From Specibacter cremeus (GTDB lineage Bacteria; Actinomycetota; Actinomycetes; Actinomycetales; Micrococcaceae), in NCBI RefSeq assembly GCF_003946885.1, contig NZ_RWKQ01000045.1, positions 235 through 39,713 of the forward strand: DNA of 39,479 nt. The letters are read 5' to 3'. Below, piece after piece: positions 16,833 through 25,056 of the stretch. The notes under the pieces were generated by a model. The model ran no database searches and had not been told where the DNA came from. It was given only the letters and a program-made list of their open reading frames with translations. Position 1 is the stretch's first letter. Each line of letters begins with the position of its first letter. Both the position numbers and the translations under genes were made by a program.

Positions 16833-17924
16833 CTAGCGGCGGGGGGCGGCGACACTGGCGCGCGGCACGAACGTTGCCTCCAGGACGTGTGTGGCCACCG
16901 GTGCCGTGTCGGCGGCGATCCGTTCGAGCAGGCATTCGGCGGTGACGGTGCCCAGCTGTTCCAGTGGTTGGGCGACCATGGACAGTGGCGGTGACATCAC
17001 GGTGGCCCAACTGCTGTCGTCAAAACCGATCAGGGACACGTCGTCCGGGTATGTCAGGCCGCGCTGCCGCAGGGCCAGCAGCGTTCCGACCAGGGCGTCG
17101 GACTCCGTGGCGAAGATCGCCGTGGGCGGGTCCACGAGGGCCAGCATGCCCAAGACGGCACGGGTCGCCTGTTGTTCGTTCTTGAGGACGTGGGTGACCA
17201 GCGACGTGTCAAACTCGATGCCGGCCTTGTCCAGTGCGTCAAGGTACCCGCGGAGGCGTTCGCCGTCGCTCGAGAGCGAGCGGGCGATGATCGCCTCCAT
17301 TTGGCGGGGGCCCGTTGCCGGCTCCACCGTCACGGGTCCCCAGACGAAGCCGATGCGCTGGTGACCGTTGCCGATCAACTCGGAGACCGCTTCGAAGGCG
17401 GCTTCACGGTTGTTGATGACCACCGTGTCCAGGTCGGTGCCGTCAAACAGCCTGTCGACGAGGACGAGCGGGATGCCACGGGACTGGACCAGCTCAAGAT
17501 GTGCCGGCGGGGCGTCGCGGCCCGCGGCGGAGGCCAGGACAATACCGTCGACCTGCTTGTCGACGAGCACACCGACGGCGTCGGCTTCCTTGGCCAGGTT
17601 CTCGTCGGTGCTCAGGACGAGAACGTCGTAGCCGTGCCGGTGAACGGTGTCGGTGAATGCCTTGAGGACGCCGGCGAAGAACGGGTTCCCGACGTCCGCG
17701 AGAACCACTCCGAGCGTCTTGGTTTCACCGGTGGTCATGCTGCGGGCGATGGCATTGGGCCGGTAGCCGAGCTGCTTGGCCGCACGCAGGACCCGCTCCC
17801 GGGTCGGCCCACTGACCGAACCGTAGCCGCCCAACGTGCGCGCCACGGTCGCCCGGCCGACGCCGGCCGCGTCGGCAACCTCGGAAATGGTCGGTGAGGA
17901 CGGGGCCCGGTTCTGTTCACTCAT
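16833..17924 (-). CDS. LacI-family regulator of the fructosamine genes
   Basis: 363 residues. The N-terminal helix-turn-helix and hinge (TISEVADAAGVGRATVARTL, then YRPNAIARSMTTGETKTLGV) are followed by a periplasmic-binding-protein-like effector domain (VVLADVGNPFFAGVLKAF; FATESDALVGTLLALRQRG; GFDDSSWATVMSPPLSMVAQP). It sits between the kinase gene and the importer, all on one strand. Two matching CCGG-centred palindromes stand before the two halves of the cluster, so I infer that it represses both and is released by the sugar-amino-acid or its phosphate. It resembles the regulator at 25057-26154 closely around the recognition helix (ARxLGGYGxVS). Confidence 0.88.
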   Translation of the reverse strand: MSEQNRAPSSPTISEVADAAGVGRATVARTLGGYGSVSGPTRERVLRAAKQLGYRPNAIARSMTTGETKTLGVVLADVGNPFFAGVLKAFTDTVHRHGYDVLVLSTDENLAKEADAVGVLVDKQVDGIVLASAAGRDAPPAHLELVQSRGIPLVLVDRLFDGTDLDTVVINNREAAFEAVSELIGNGHQRIGFVWGPVTVEPATGPRQMEAIIARSLSSDGERLRGYLDALDKAGIEFDTSLVTHVLKNEQQATRAVLGMLALVDPPTAIFATESDALVGTLLALRQRGLTYPDDVSLIGFDDSSWATVMSPPLSMVAQPLEQLGTVTAECLLERIAADTAPVATHVLEATFVPRASVAAPRR

Positions 17925-17967
17925 AGTGTGCCCATCTTCGCAGATCGGCCGACCCGGTCCGTGCAGT

Positions 17968-18837
17968 TCAGGCCGCGGGTTCGGGTGTCACCTGGCGGCC
18001 GAACCCGAACGCGCCGTCGACGGTGCATTGCCGCGCGGCAAAGCGTGCGGCCCGCTTCATGGACCGGTGGATGAGCGAGGTGCCGGGCAGTATGTCTCGT
18101 CGCCAGCCGCCGTCGAGCATCTCGACGACGAACGCGGCGAGGTAGGCATCGCCGCACCCCATCGTATCGACGAACGTGCCGGCAACCGGGGCGGCCCTGG
18201 AATGGAAGAACTTCCTCCCGTCAAAGAGCACGGATCCCCGCTCGCCGAGTGTGCCCAGCACCAGTGCGGCGCCGTGGCTCCTGAAGCGGCGAAGCTCCGA
18301 CCAGAGGCGTTGCTGGTCAAGCTCGCCGCACGAGACGAGCGCCAGGTCAATGGCTGGACAAACCTCGCCGAGGTAGTCGTCGGTGCGGAATTCTTCCTCG
18401 GTCGAGAAATCGAAGGAAACCAGGCCCCTCGTTTGGCGCAATGTTCGCAATTCCGGCTCGACGGCCGAGTAGACGCTGGAGTGCACGTGGTCAAACGTGG
18501 CGACGTAGTCGAGGCCGTGGAGGCGGACGGGGTCACTGGCCGTGACCCCGCCGCCGTTCCACCGGACGAACCGCCGATCGCCGGCGACGGTCTGGATTTC
18601 GGTGAGGCCATTGGGCCCGGGCCGGATCTCGCATTCGGCGGTGCCCACGCCGGCGGCCTCAATGCACGAGCGGACAAACCGGCCGGGCTCGTCGTCGCCG
18701 AACACACCCAGATAGGCGGCCTCGGCCCCCAGCTGCCGCGCGTAGACGGCAAAGTTGACACAGTTGCCCCCGGGATACTCAATACCCCGATCCACGAATC
18801 GATCGACAATGTTGTCCCCGAACCCGAGCACTCGCAC
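17968..18837 (-). CDS. PfkB-family kinase, fructoselysine 6-kinase (FrlD)-like
   Basis: About 289 residues. The ribokinase-family N-terminal motif is GGNCVNFAVYARQLGAEAAY and the C-terminal signature with the catalytic Asp is FVDTMGCGDAYLAAF. The acceptor-side residues FDFSTEEEF resemble FrlD (fructoselysine kinase) proteins. I choose GTG at 18837 because GGGGAG stands 6 bases upstream; a GTG two codons earlier touches that site. The gene lies directly between the SIS deglycase and the LacI gene, matching the kinase-deglycase pairing of the frl pathway, in which the kinase makes the 6-phosphate of a fructosamine that the deglycase then cleaves. The exact amine partner is unknown. Confidence 0.8.
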   Translation of the reverse strand: MRVLGFGDNIVDRFVDRGIEYPGGNCVNFAVYARQLGAEAAYLGVFGDDEPGRFVRSCIEAAGVGTAECEIRPGPNGLTEIQTVAGDRRFVRWNGGGVTASDPVRLHGLDYVATFDHVHSSVYSAVEPELRTLRQTRGLVSFDFSTEEEFRTDDYLGEVCPAIDLALVSCGELDQQRLWSELRRFRSHGAALVLGTLGERGSVLFDGRKFFHSRAAPVAGTFVDTMGCGDAYLAAFVVEMLDGGWRRDILPGTSLIHRSMKRAARFAARQCTVDGAFGFGRQVTPEPAA

Positions 18838-18896
18838 GGGCACCTCCCCACCGTTGATTGTCCATTATTGTTGCCGCAGGTCCGTCGGGACGCTTG

Positions 18897-19898
18897 CTAG
18901 TACGCCACGACCCGGTAATACCGGCGGATGTCCAGCGAGTGGTCACGTGCCCGGGCCAGGTGCTTGCTGAACCGATCGACGACCGCGTCCGCGACGATGG
19001 GCGAGAGTAGGCCACGGAACTCCTCGCTGATGCCCGGCAACGCAAAGTCGCGGGTGTCCACAACGGTGACGAAATCGCTGTACTGCTCCGCAAAGGCCCG
19101 GGCCCGTTCCATCAGCGGCCGGGTTTCATCCTCGCCGATGAAGAGGATGAGGCTGGTGTCCTTCTCAATGAGTTCCAGCGAGCCGTGGAAGAACTCGGCC
19201 GCATGGACACGCGTCGTACGCAGCCACTGCATCTCCTCGAGTACGCACATGGAATACAGGTACGTGAAACCCCAGAGGTTCCCGGAGCCGACCAGGAAGT
19301 GGTAGTCGGTGGCCGCGTGGGCCTGTGCGAAAGCCTGGCCGCGGCCGTCGGCACTCTTGGCGACGGCAACAAGCGCGGCCGGCAAGGACTGGAGTTCCGT
19401 GGCGAGCTTCTCGTATCCCTCGAACTCCCCCCGCGCGGACAGGAACGCCGCCGAGAACAGCAGCAATTGGACATCGAAGGGCCACGCCTTCGGCTCGGAC
19501 ACGAGGGAAACCTCGACGGCGGCGGCAAAGGGGCTTTCCGCGTACCCGGTGAAGCCGACAGTCAGTGCACCCCTGTCGCGGGCGAATTCGATGGATTCCA
19601 GGATGTCCTCCGTGGTGCCCGAAACGGAGGCGAAGATGGCCACCGACGTCGGTCCGAAACCCGGATCCGCGGCGAGGATGAACTCCTTGCCGATTACCGC
19701 CCGCGCCGGGAATGTGGAACGGGTTTGGAAGAAGCGCTCGTAGGGGAGTACCGCGGCATGCGTGCCGCCGGCGCCAATGAAGTAGATGTTCTCGTAGCCG
19801 CCTCCCTGGATCCTGGCGACCAATTCCTCGATGGCCGGGCGCAGCGCCACGGTGCTGCTCGTCTGGGTGAAGAATTCATCTTCGTCAAAGTCAAGCAA
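18897..19898 (-). CDS. SIS-domain protein, fructoselysine-6-phosphate deglycase (FrlB)-like, TTG start
   Basis: 333 residues with two SIS (sugar isomerase) domains, the first with NIYFIGAGGTHAAV (about 37-50) and the second with HFLVGSGNLWGFTYLY (about 200-215). The stretch LEEMQWLRTTRVHAAEFFHG is close to FrlB/FraB proteins. A Glu near residue 222 and a His near 238 are 16 apart, the same spacing as the Glu/His pair implicated in the fructose-asparagine deglycase FraB. These enzymes split the 6-phosphate Amadori compound into glucose-6-phosphate and an amino acid. The frame is open upstream, but GAGAGGA stands just before TTG at 19898 and the operator at 19928-19941 would otherwise lie inside the gene. 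It is the first gene of the cluster. Confidence 0.82.
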   Translation of the reverse strand: MLDFDEDEFFTQTSSTVALRPAIEELVARIQGGGYENIYFIGAGGTHAAVLPYERFFQTRSTFPARAVIGKEFILAADPGFGPTSVAIFASVSGTTEDILESIEFARDRGALTVGFTGYAESPFAAAVEVSLVSEPKAWPFDVQLLLFSAAFLSARGEFEGYEKLATELQSLPAALVAVAKSADGRGQAFAQAHAATDYHFLVGSGNLWGFTYLYSMCVLEEMQWLRTTRVHAAEFFHGSLELIEKDTSLILFIGEDETRPLMERARAFAEQYSDFVTVVDTRDFALPGISEEFRGLLSPIVADAVVDRFSKHLARARDHSLDIRRYYRVVAY

Positions 19899-19917
19899 TT
19901 CTTTTCCTCTCGGTAAG

Positions 19918-19941
19918 TGATACCGACTGATACCGGTATCA
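19918..19941. promoter_or_regulatory. LacI-type operator and half-site upstream of the frlB-like gene
   Basis: TGATACCGGTATCA at 19928-19941 is a perfect 14-bp palindrome with the CCGG centre. Directly beside it is a half-site repeat, TGATACCGAC at 19918-19927, one helical turn away. It lies 20-43 bases upstream of the TTG start. The same sequence with one change overlaps the importer promoter at 16737-16750. No clear -35/-10 pair is visible nearby. The rest of the gap (19942-20057) shows nothing I can name. Confidence 0.75.
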
Positions 19942-20057
19942 ACATGTCTCAAGTCTGACACGTCCGCAATTGGAAGGCAAGCACTTTTTGGGTGGTTTTC
20001 ATTGATCGGTGCACGGTGAAAGCGGTGCCGGAGGCCACGATCCGTGGGCAAACGAAC

Positions 20058-20096
20058 GAGGGCGGCCTCGGCACTGGCGTGTCCGAGGCCGCCCTC
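20058..20096 (-). terminator. Rho-independent-type terminator of the FAD oxidase operon
   Basis: A perfect 14-bp inverted repeat (GAGGGCGGCCTCGG at 20058-20071, CCGAGGCCGCCCTC at 20083-20096) with an 11-base loop lies 30 bases after the stop of the FAD oxidase gene. On the minus strand it is followed by GTTCGTTTG, a weak U-rich tail. It separates the oxidase operon from the frlB-like operon that starts about 160 bp further on, on the same strand. Confidence 0.75.
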
Positions 20097-20126
20097 CGGC
20101 CTACATGTTTGGGCGTTGGCTACGCG

Positions 20127-21251
20127 TCAGCGGTCGAATCGCTCGGGCCGGAACGTGGCCAGCATGGGGTGCTTGGTCCCGGTCAGGATCTCCCCGGCGA
20201 GCAGTTCGCCGGCGATGAGGCCCAGGGTTGCACCGGAGTGGGTGAACGCGACGTGGCAGCCGGGGACCTTCTCAAGCTCTCCGAAGACCGGTTCGCCGTC
20301 GCCGGGGATGGGTTTGCGGCCGATCTTCCAACTGGCCGGCTTGAGCCCGGGATTGCCGGCGAGCAGTTTGCCGGCCTCGTCGGCCAGTTCCTGCACGACC
20401 TGCTCGGGGATGCTGAACGTGCCGTCCTCGTGTTCGGTGAACCGGTCCTCGTACCAGTCATGGTCGAGGGCCAGGGTGCTGCCGGGATTGGGGCGCACGG
20501 CGGCCCGGGGGGTATTCATCACGGCCGTGATGCCGTGGTTCACGGGCTCGGTGATGACGAGCATGGAGACGGGGGAGGCGTTGCCGATGCCCACCCCGAG
20601 CGGGGCCACCACCTCGGGCGTCGCGGCGCCGCAGGCGACCAGGACGGCGTCGGCGGTGTAGACCTGCCCGGCCGCTGTCGACACGCCGCTGGCTCGCCCG
20701 TCCGTGACGATGACGGCGGCCTTGCCGGCGTTGAGGACGAGTTCGCCGCCACGGGCCTTGAACTCGTCCATGAGGTAGTCGACCAGGTCGGGCAGGCTGA
20801 CCCAGCCTTCGCCGGGATTGAAGATGGCCGCGGCCGGCACGGCCACGGGGGCGACGGCCGGAGCAACGACGGGGATCTCGGCGGGGGAGACGAGCTGGGA
20901 GTCGTACCCGTGCGCGGATTCGTAGTCGTGGCGGTGCCGGGTTTCGATCCCGGTGCTGTCGGTGCTCCAGTACAGGCCGCCACCGAACTGCAGCCAGTCG
21001 CGGGCCGGGTCGGAGGCAAAGAGCGTCCGGTACCTGTCGACGCCGGCCATGCGCAGGTTGTGGTAGGGCAGGGAGCGTTGCCCGGCGGAGTTCAGCCAGG
21101 ACAGGGACCGGCCCGTCGCCTCGCTGGCCAATTCGGTCTCGGTGACCAGGGTGACGGTGGCGCCGTTGCGCAGCAGGTGGACGGCGGTGGACACGCCCAT
21201 GATGCCGCCGCCGATGATGGCGACGTGCGTGGAGGCGGGAACGGAAGTCAT
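20127..21251 (-). CDS. FAD-dependent oxidoreductase, DAO fold; possible amadoriase (fructosyl-amino-acid oxidase)
   Basis: 374 residues. The Rossmann FAD motif VAIIGGGIMGVSTAVHLL is at about 9-26, followed by GRSLSWLNSAGQR, a variant of the DAO substrate-side segment. The C-terminus has the FAD-contact stretch GCHVAFTHSGATLGLIAGEL. Length and layout fit monomeric sarcosine oxidase, glycine oxidase and bacterial fructosyl-amino-acid oxidases (about 370 residues); the motifs seen do not distinguish these. No signal peptide, so it is cytosolic. It is last in an operon with an amino-acid ABC importer and a MocA-type dehydrogenase under a LacI regulator, and it borders a frl-like cluster. A sugar-responsive regulator controlling an amino-acid importer makes a fructosyl amino acid or opine-like substrate attractive. 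Confidence 0.75.
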   Translation of the reverse strand: MTSVPASTHVAIIGGGIMGVSTAVHLLRNGATVTLVTETELASEATGRSLSWLNSAGQRSLPYHNLRMAGVDRYRTLFASDPARDWLQFGGGLYWSTDSTGIETRHRHDYESAHGYDSQLVSPAEIPVVAPAVAPVAVPAAAIFNPGEGWVSLPDLVDYLMDEFKARGGELVLNAGKAAVIVTDGRASGVSTAAGQVYTADAVLVACGAATPEVVAPLGVGIGNASPVSMLVITEPVNHGITAVMNTPRAAVRPNPGSTLALDHDWYEDRFTEHEDGTFSIPEQVVQELADEAGKLLAGNPGLKPASWKIGRKPIPGDGEPVFGELEKVPGCHVAFTHSGATLGLIAGELLAGEILTGTKHPMLATFRPERFDR

Positions 21252-21316
21252 GGTGATGCTCTCTTTCGTGGAAATTGGGCCAAGCGGCCCGTGGCGATGT
21301 GGCCGGGCCGGGATGG

Positions 21317-22372
21317 TCAGGGGTGGCGGTGGATGGCCTCGATGATCCTGAGTGTGGCCAGGGACTCTTCCGGATCGACGGGAAGGGGTCCCCCGTCGAG
21401 GACGGCGTCGGCGAGCAGCCGGTAGAACTCCGGATATGCGCCCCGTTCGGCCGGGACGGGAGTCGTCGCCCCGTCGACGCCGATCCGTCCCCAGGCGGCC
21501 TCGGGTTCAACGCCATAGTCCGGGTCGGCGGGTGTCAGGCCGGAGTCCAGCGCCGGTTCCTGCCCGTCGAGCCCCCATTTCGTGTATCCGGCCCGGGAAC
21601 CGAGGACGTGGAACCGCGCACCCACCTGGGCGGCCCGGCCGTTCATCCAGAGCCGTGACCGGACGCCGGACGCGTGCCGGAGCGAGACGAACGCCTCCCG
21701 GTCTGCGTCGGCCGGCTCCCGGGTGTCGCGGTCCGTCTCGCCGTAGCTGCCGGTCACAGGCCCGAATAGGTCGATGGCCTGGTCGATCAGGTGCGCGCCA
21801 AGGTCGTGCAGGATGCCGCCGCCCTGGGCGATCGTTGCCTCATCGCGCCAGTTGCCGAACCCGTCCGGCCGCCACCACTCAAAACGAGACTCGAAGCTGC
21901 GCACCTCGCCGAGGTCGCCTTCGCGCAGGAGTCGTTTGAGGGTGAGGAAATCGGCGTCCCAGCGCCGGTTCTGGAACACCGTAAGGACCACGCCGGCACG
22001 CTCCGCCCGGGCGATCAACTCCTGGCCTTCGGTGCTGGTGGCGACGAACGGCTTGTCGACCACGACGTGCAGGCCGGCCTCGATCGCTGCGGCCGCAAGC
22101 TCGAAGTGGGTTGCCGGGGGCGTGCCGAGGATGACCACGTCAAAGTCGCCGGCCTGGGCCAGTAGCTCTCCGGGCCGGCCCAGGATCTGCGTGTTCGGGT
22201 ACCTGTTCGCGGCCTGGCGGCGACGGTCCGGATCGCCGGTGACAATGGCCGCCAGACGGTAGCGCGGGTCCGCGGCGATCAATGGGGCGTGGAAGACGCG
22301 TCCGGAGATCCCATAGCCGACGACGGCGGCACGCAGCGGGGTCTGCGGGTCACGGTTGGTGGGGGTGGGCAT
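21317..22372 (-). CDS. Gfo/Idh/MocA-family NAD(P)-dependent oxidoreductase
   Basis: 351 residues. The N-terminal Rossmann fold begins AAVVGYGISGRVFHAPLIAA (about 14-33), and the family motif around the catalytic Lys reads AGLHVVVDKPFVATS (about 99-113). The C-terminal domain has GGGILHDLGAHLIDQAIDLFG, with the His/Asp pattern conserved in the family. These enzymes oxidise or reduce sugars, inositols and sugar derivatives. The start overlaps the ATPase gene stop by one base. In this operon it could process the sugar part freed by the FAD oxidase, for example glucosone from an Amadori compound; that is my inference. Confidence 0.87.
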   Translation of the reverse strand: MPTPTNRDPQTPLRAAVVGYGISGRVFHAPLIAADPRYRLAAIVTGDPDRRRQAANRYPNTQILGRPGELLAQAGDFDVVILGTPPATHFELAAAAIEAGLHVVVDKPFVATSTEGQELIARAERAGVVLTVFQNRRWDADFLTLKRLLREGDLGEVRSFESRFEWWRPDGFGNWRDEATIAQGGGILHDLGAHLIDQAIDLFGPVTGSYGETDRDTREPADADREAFVSLRHASGVRSRLWMNGRAAQVGARFHVLGSRAGYTKWGLDGQEPALDSGLTPADPDYGVEPEAAWGRIGVDGATTPVPAERGAYPEFYRLLADAVLDGGPLPVDPEESLATLRIIEAIHRHP

Positions 22373-23142
22373 CAGAGCACCTCCGACAGGAACCGCCGGA
22401 GGCGGTCGCTTTGGGGGTGGTCGAAGAGTTGGTCCGGTTTGCCGGCCTCGACGACCTCTCCCTCGTCCATGAACACGACCTGGTCGGCGACCCTGCGGGC
22501 GAAGCCCATCTCATGGGTCACCACGACCATGGTCATACCGCGGGCGGCCAGGCCGGCCATCAGGTTCAAGACGCCCTTGACCAGTTCGGGGTCCAGGGCG
22601 CTGGTCGCCTCGTCGAAGAGCATGACCTCGGGCTCCATGGCCAGGGCCCGTGCGATCGCGACGCGCTGTTGCTGGCCGCCGGAGAGGTCACGGGGGCGGT
22701 GGTCCGAGCGTTCGGCCAGGCCAACCTCGGCCAGTCGCGCCCGTGCCCGGGCGGTTGCCTCTGCCTTCGACAGGCCCTTGACCTTGCGCAGGGACAACGC
22801 CACGTTGTCCAGGGCCGTGTGGTCGGGGAAGAGGTTGAAGTGCTGGAAGACCATCCCGATCCGTCGGCGCAGGATGTCGGGTTTGATCCCGAGGGCGCTT
22901 TCGCCGGCCAACAGCACGTCCCCGCTCTTGGGCTCGTGGAGGCGGTTGATCCCGCGCAGCAACGTTGACTTGCCCGACCCGGACGGGCCGATGATGCAGG
23001 TCGTCGTGCCCGGGGCGATCGTCATGCTGACGTTGCGCAGGACCTCGATGTCGCCGTAGGCCATGGTCAGATCCCGGAGCTCGAGGCTGGACCCCCGGTA
23101 GGTGTCCAGGCCTGCGACGGGGGTGTGGGTGGTGGTGCTCAT
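22372..23142 (-). CDS. Amino-acid-type (PAAT) ABC transporter ATP-binding protein
   Basis: 256 residues. Walker A is [12 protein letters not shown] (about 53-64), Q-loop [17 protein letters not shown], signature [17 protein letters not shown], Walker [17 protein letters not shown] and the switch His in [23 protein letters not shown] and the MGFAR ending are typical of polar amino acid importers. It overlaps the permease stop by 4 bases (ATGA) and the MocA gene by 1 base. Confidence 0.93.
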   Translation of the reverse strand: MSTTTHTPVAGLDTYRGSSLELRDLTMAYGDIEVLRNVSMTIAPGTTTCIIGPSGSGKSTLLRGINRLHEPKSGDVLLAGESALGIKPDILRRRIGMVFQHFNLFPDHTALDNVALSLRKVKGLSKAEATARARARLAEVGLAERSDHRPRDLSGGQQQRVAIARALAMEPEVMLFDEATSALDPELVKGVLNLMAGLAARGMTMVVVTHEMGFARRVADQVVFMDEGEVVEAGKPDQLFDHPQSDRLRRFLSEVL

Positions 23143-23927
23143 GTGTTGCTCCCGGGGGTCAGCGGCGTGGCCGCGTTCAGTTCGTTGACTTCGTTGAGCC
23201 CGCTGGTGGGCGCGGACGGGCGGCGGCGGCCGGTGCGGAACCGGTTGTCGAAGTAGTTCACCAGGTGGGTCAGCGGCACCGTGATGGCCAGGTAGAAGAT
23301 GCCGGCCATGACGAGCGGGGACAGGTTGCCGGAGAGGACCGCGGCGTCCTGGCCGACCCGGAACAGTTCGCGCTCGCCCACCAGCAGGCCCAGGAAGTAG
23401 ACCAGGGAGGAGTCCTTGACGATGGCGATGAACTGGTTGACCAGGGCGGGCAGGACGCGGCGGATACCCTGGGGGACGACCACGAGGGCCATGGCCTTGG
23501 CGTAGCTCATGCCCAGGGCGCGGCAGGCCTCAAGCTGGCCGCGGTCGACGCCCATGATGCCGGCGCGGAAGATCTCCCCGATATAGGAGCTGGCGATCAG
23601 GCTCAGCGCGATGATCCCGAGCGGGTAGGGGGAGGGGCCGAAGATGCTCTGGCTGAGCTTGGCGAAGCCCTGCCCAATGAGCAGGATCGTCAGGATGGCC
23701 GGCAGGCCGCGGAACAGGTCCGTGTAGATGCGGGCCGGGATGCGCAGCCAACGCGAGGGGGAGATGCCCATCACGGCCACGACCATGCCCAGCACCAGGC
23801 CGATGACGGTCGCGGAAATCGAGATGATGAGGGTGTTGAGCAGGCCGGTGCCGATGAGTTGCGGGAATACATCGGCCATGGCCTTGAAGTCGAAGAACGT
23901 GCGGGTGATCGTGTTGAGCCAGTCCAT
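23139..23927 (-). CDS. Amino-acid-type ABC transporter permease
   Basis: 262 residues with about five membrane segments. The EAA-type cytoplasmic loop reads [20 protein letters not shown] (about residues 130-150), followed by [20 protein letters not shown] and [11 protein letters not shown], standard for His/Glu/Arg/opine-type permeases. No second permease gene is present, so it should work as a homodimer. The 25 C-terminal residues after RFRTGRRR form a polar tail. Confidence 0.9.
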   Translation of the reverse strand: MDWLNTITRTFFDFKAMADVFPQLIGTGLLNTLIISISATVIGLVLGMVVAVMGISPSRWLRIPARIYTDLFRGLPAILTILLIGQGFAKLSQSIFGPSPYPLGIIALSLIASSYIGEIFRAGIMGVDRGQLEACRALGMSYAKAMALVVVPQGIRRVLPALVNQFIAIVKDSSLVYFLGLLVGERELFRVGQDAAVLSGNLSPLVMAGIFYLAITVPLTHLVNYFDNRFRTGRRRPSAPTSGLNEVNELNAATPLTPGSNT

Positions 23928-23964
23928 GGGTTGCTCTCAGGGATTAGGGGGCTTGGGTGCAGGG

Positions 23965-24003
23965 GCGCGCGGGCCGGCCGGTGGGTTTGGCCGGCCCGCG
24001 CGC
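23965..24003 (-). terminator. Intercistronic 15-bp perfect hairpin after the binding protein gene
   Basis: GCGCGCGGGCCGGCC at 23965-23979 and its exact complement at 23989-24003 enclose a 9-base loop. The hairpin starts 5 bases after the binding protein stop codon and no U-tract follows it. Its position suggests partial termination or 3'-end protection that gives more binding protein than membrane components, a known pattern in ABC operons. Confidence 0.75.
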
Positions 24004-24008
24004 TGCCA

Positions 24009-24869
24009 CTACTTGGTGGGCGCGGCCGTGGCCGTCTGGTCGGCCTTGGGGAGGTACTGCTTGGGCATGGGCGAGCCGGGGAACCACTTCTGGTAGAGCG
24101 TCTTCCAGGTGCCGTCCGCCATGGCGGCGGCCAGGCCCTTGTTCAGGGCCGCGAGCAGGGCCGGCTTGTCCTTGGCGACGGCGAAGCCTGCCGGCGCGTC
24201 GAAGGAGGGGATGTCGGCGGCGCTGACGAGCCCGAACTGCTGCTCATATGTCTTGGCGGCCTCGTAGTCGAGGAAGTGCGCGTCGACGGTGCCGGCGTTG
24301 AGGGCCGCGATGGCCGTGTTGTTGTCGGGAAACCGGACCAGGTTGGCCGTGGGGAAGTTCTTCACGGCGTACGCCTCCTGGAGCGAGCCCTGGACCACGC
24401 CCAGGCGCTTGCCGGCCAGGCCGTTGACGTCCTTGATGCCGGAGTTCTTGGTCGTGATGACAGTCAGGTAGCCGGCCAGGTAGCCATTGGAGAAGTCGAC
24501 CGTTTGCTTGCGCTTGTCGGTGATGCCGATCGCGGCCGCCCCGACGTCGAACTGGCCATTGGCGACGGCCGGCAGGATCGAGGAGAAGTCCTGGCCCGTG
24601 AAGACGACATTCTTGATGCCGGCACGGTGCGCGACATCGGTGAACAGTTGCACATCGAAGCCGGTGAAATTCCCTTGGGCGTCCGTGAATGTATAGGGCT
24701 TGGAATCGCCGACGCTGGCAACGCGGACAGTACCCGCCTGGATGAGGCCGTACGGGTTGTCGGCGGAGGTTGCCGACGACGCGCCGCCGCCGCAGGCGGA
24801 CAGGGCGAGCACGGCCGCCAGGGCCGCACCGGCCAGGGCGGTGAAGCGGAGCTTGAGGGGTGTTTTCAC
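24009..24869 (-). CDS. Amino-acid-type ABC transporter substrate-binding lipoprotein
   Basis: 286 residues. The signal peptide ends in the lipobox ALSAC, with the lipid-bearing Cys at about residue 26. SBP_bac_3 family features follow: [59 protein letters not shown] and DFLDYEAAK-like text near residue 200. I start at GTG 24869; a TTG four codons upstream is the alternative, without a convincing ribosome binding site. The family binds polar amino acids and opines, including, in Agrobacterium, the Amadori compound deoxyfructosylglutamine. First gene of the operon under the LacI gene at 25057. Confidence 0.87.
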   Translation of the reverse strand: MKTPLKLRFTALAGAALAAVLALSACGGGASSATSADNPYGLIQAGTVRVASVGDSKPYTFTDAQGNFTGFDVQLFTDVAHRAGIKNVVFTGQDFSSILPAVANGQFDVGAAAIGITDKRKQTVDFSNGYLAGYLTVITTKNSGIKDVNGLAGKRLGVVQGSLQEAYAVKNFPTANLVRFPDNNTAIAALNAGTVDAHFLDYEAAKTYEQQFGLVSAADIPSFDAPAGFAVAKDKPALLAALNKGLAAAMADGTWKTLYQKWFPGSPMPKQYLPKADQTATAAPTK

Positions 24870-24954
24870 TGCGTGTTCCAATCACGGGGTGGGGCGGCCG
24901 GCAACACGTGGGCCGGACCGGCAGGGCGGGGTCTCTAGTTGCGAAGTCCCTTGA

Positions 24955-24993
24955 TGAGTCCGGTCTCAACCTGTAATATTGAGACCGGACTCA
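24955..24993. promoter_or_regulatory. Twin LacI-type operators between the importer operon and its divergent regulator
   Basis: TGAGTCCGGTCTCAA (24955-24969) and its exact reverse complement TTGAGACCGGACTCA (24979-24993) form a perfect 15-bp inverted repeat with 9 bases between. Each arm is itself a near-palindrome with the CCGG centre (12 of 14 positions), so I read it as two operator copies with centres 24 bp apart, not as a hairpin only. A TTGAGA at 24979 with TAGAAC at 25004 might be a weak promoter for the regulator. The sites resemble TGATACCGGTATCA of the neighbouring cluster. Confidence 0.75.
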
Positions 24994-25056
24994 CAGTGGT
25001 TGCTAGAACTGTAATGGATGCCACAAGGCGCGTCAATACCCCCATGAGAGGCAGGA

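Noticed and set aside
23265-24938. 557-codon open frame on the plus strand
   Set aside because: Antisense to the permease and binding protein genes; its translation is rich in Gly, Asp, Val and Arg without recognisable domains.
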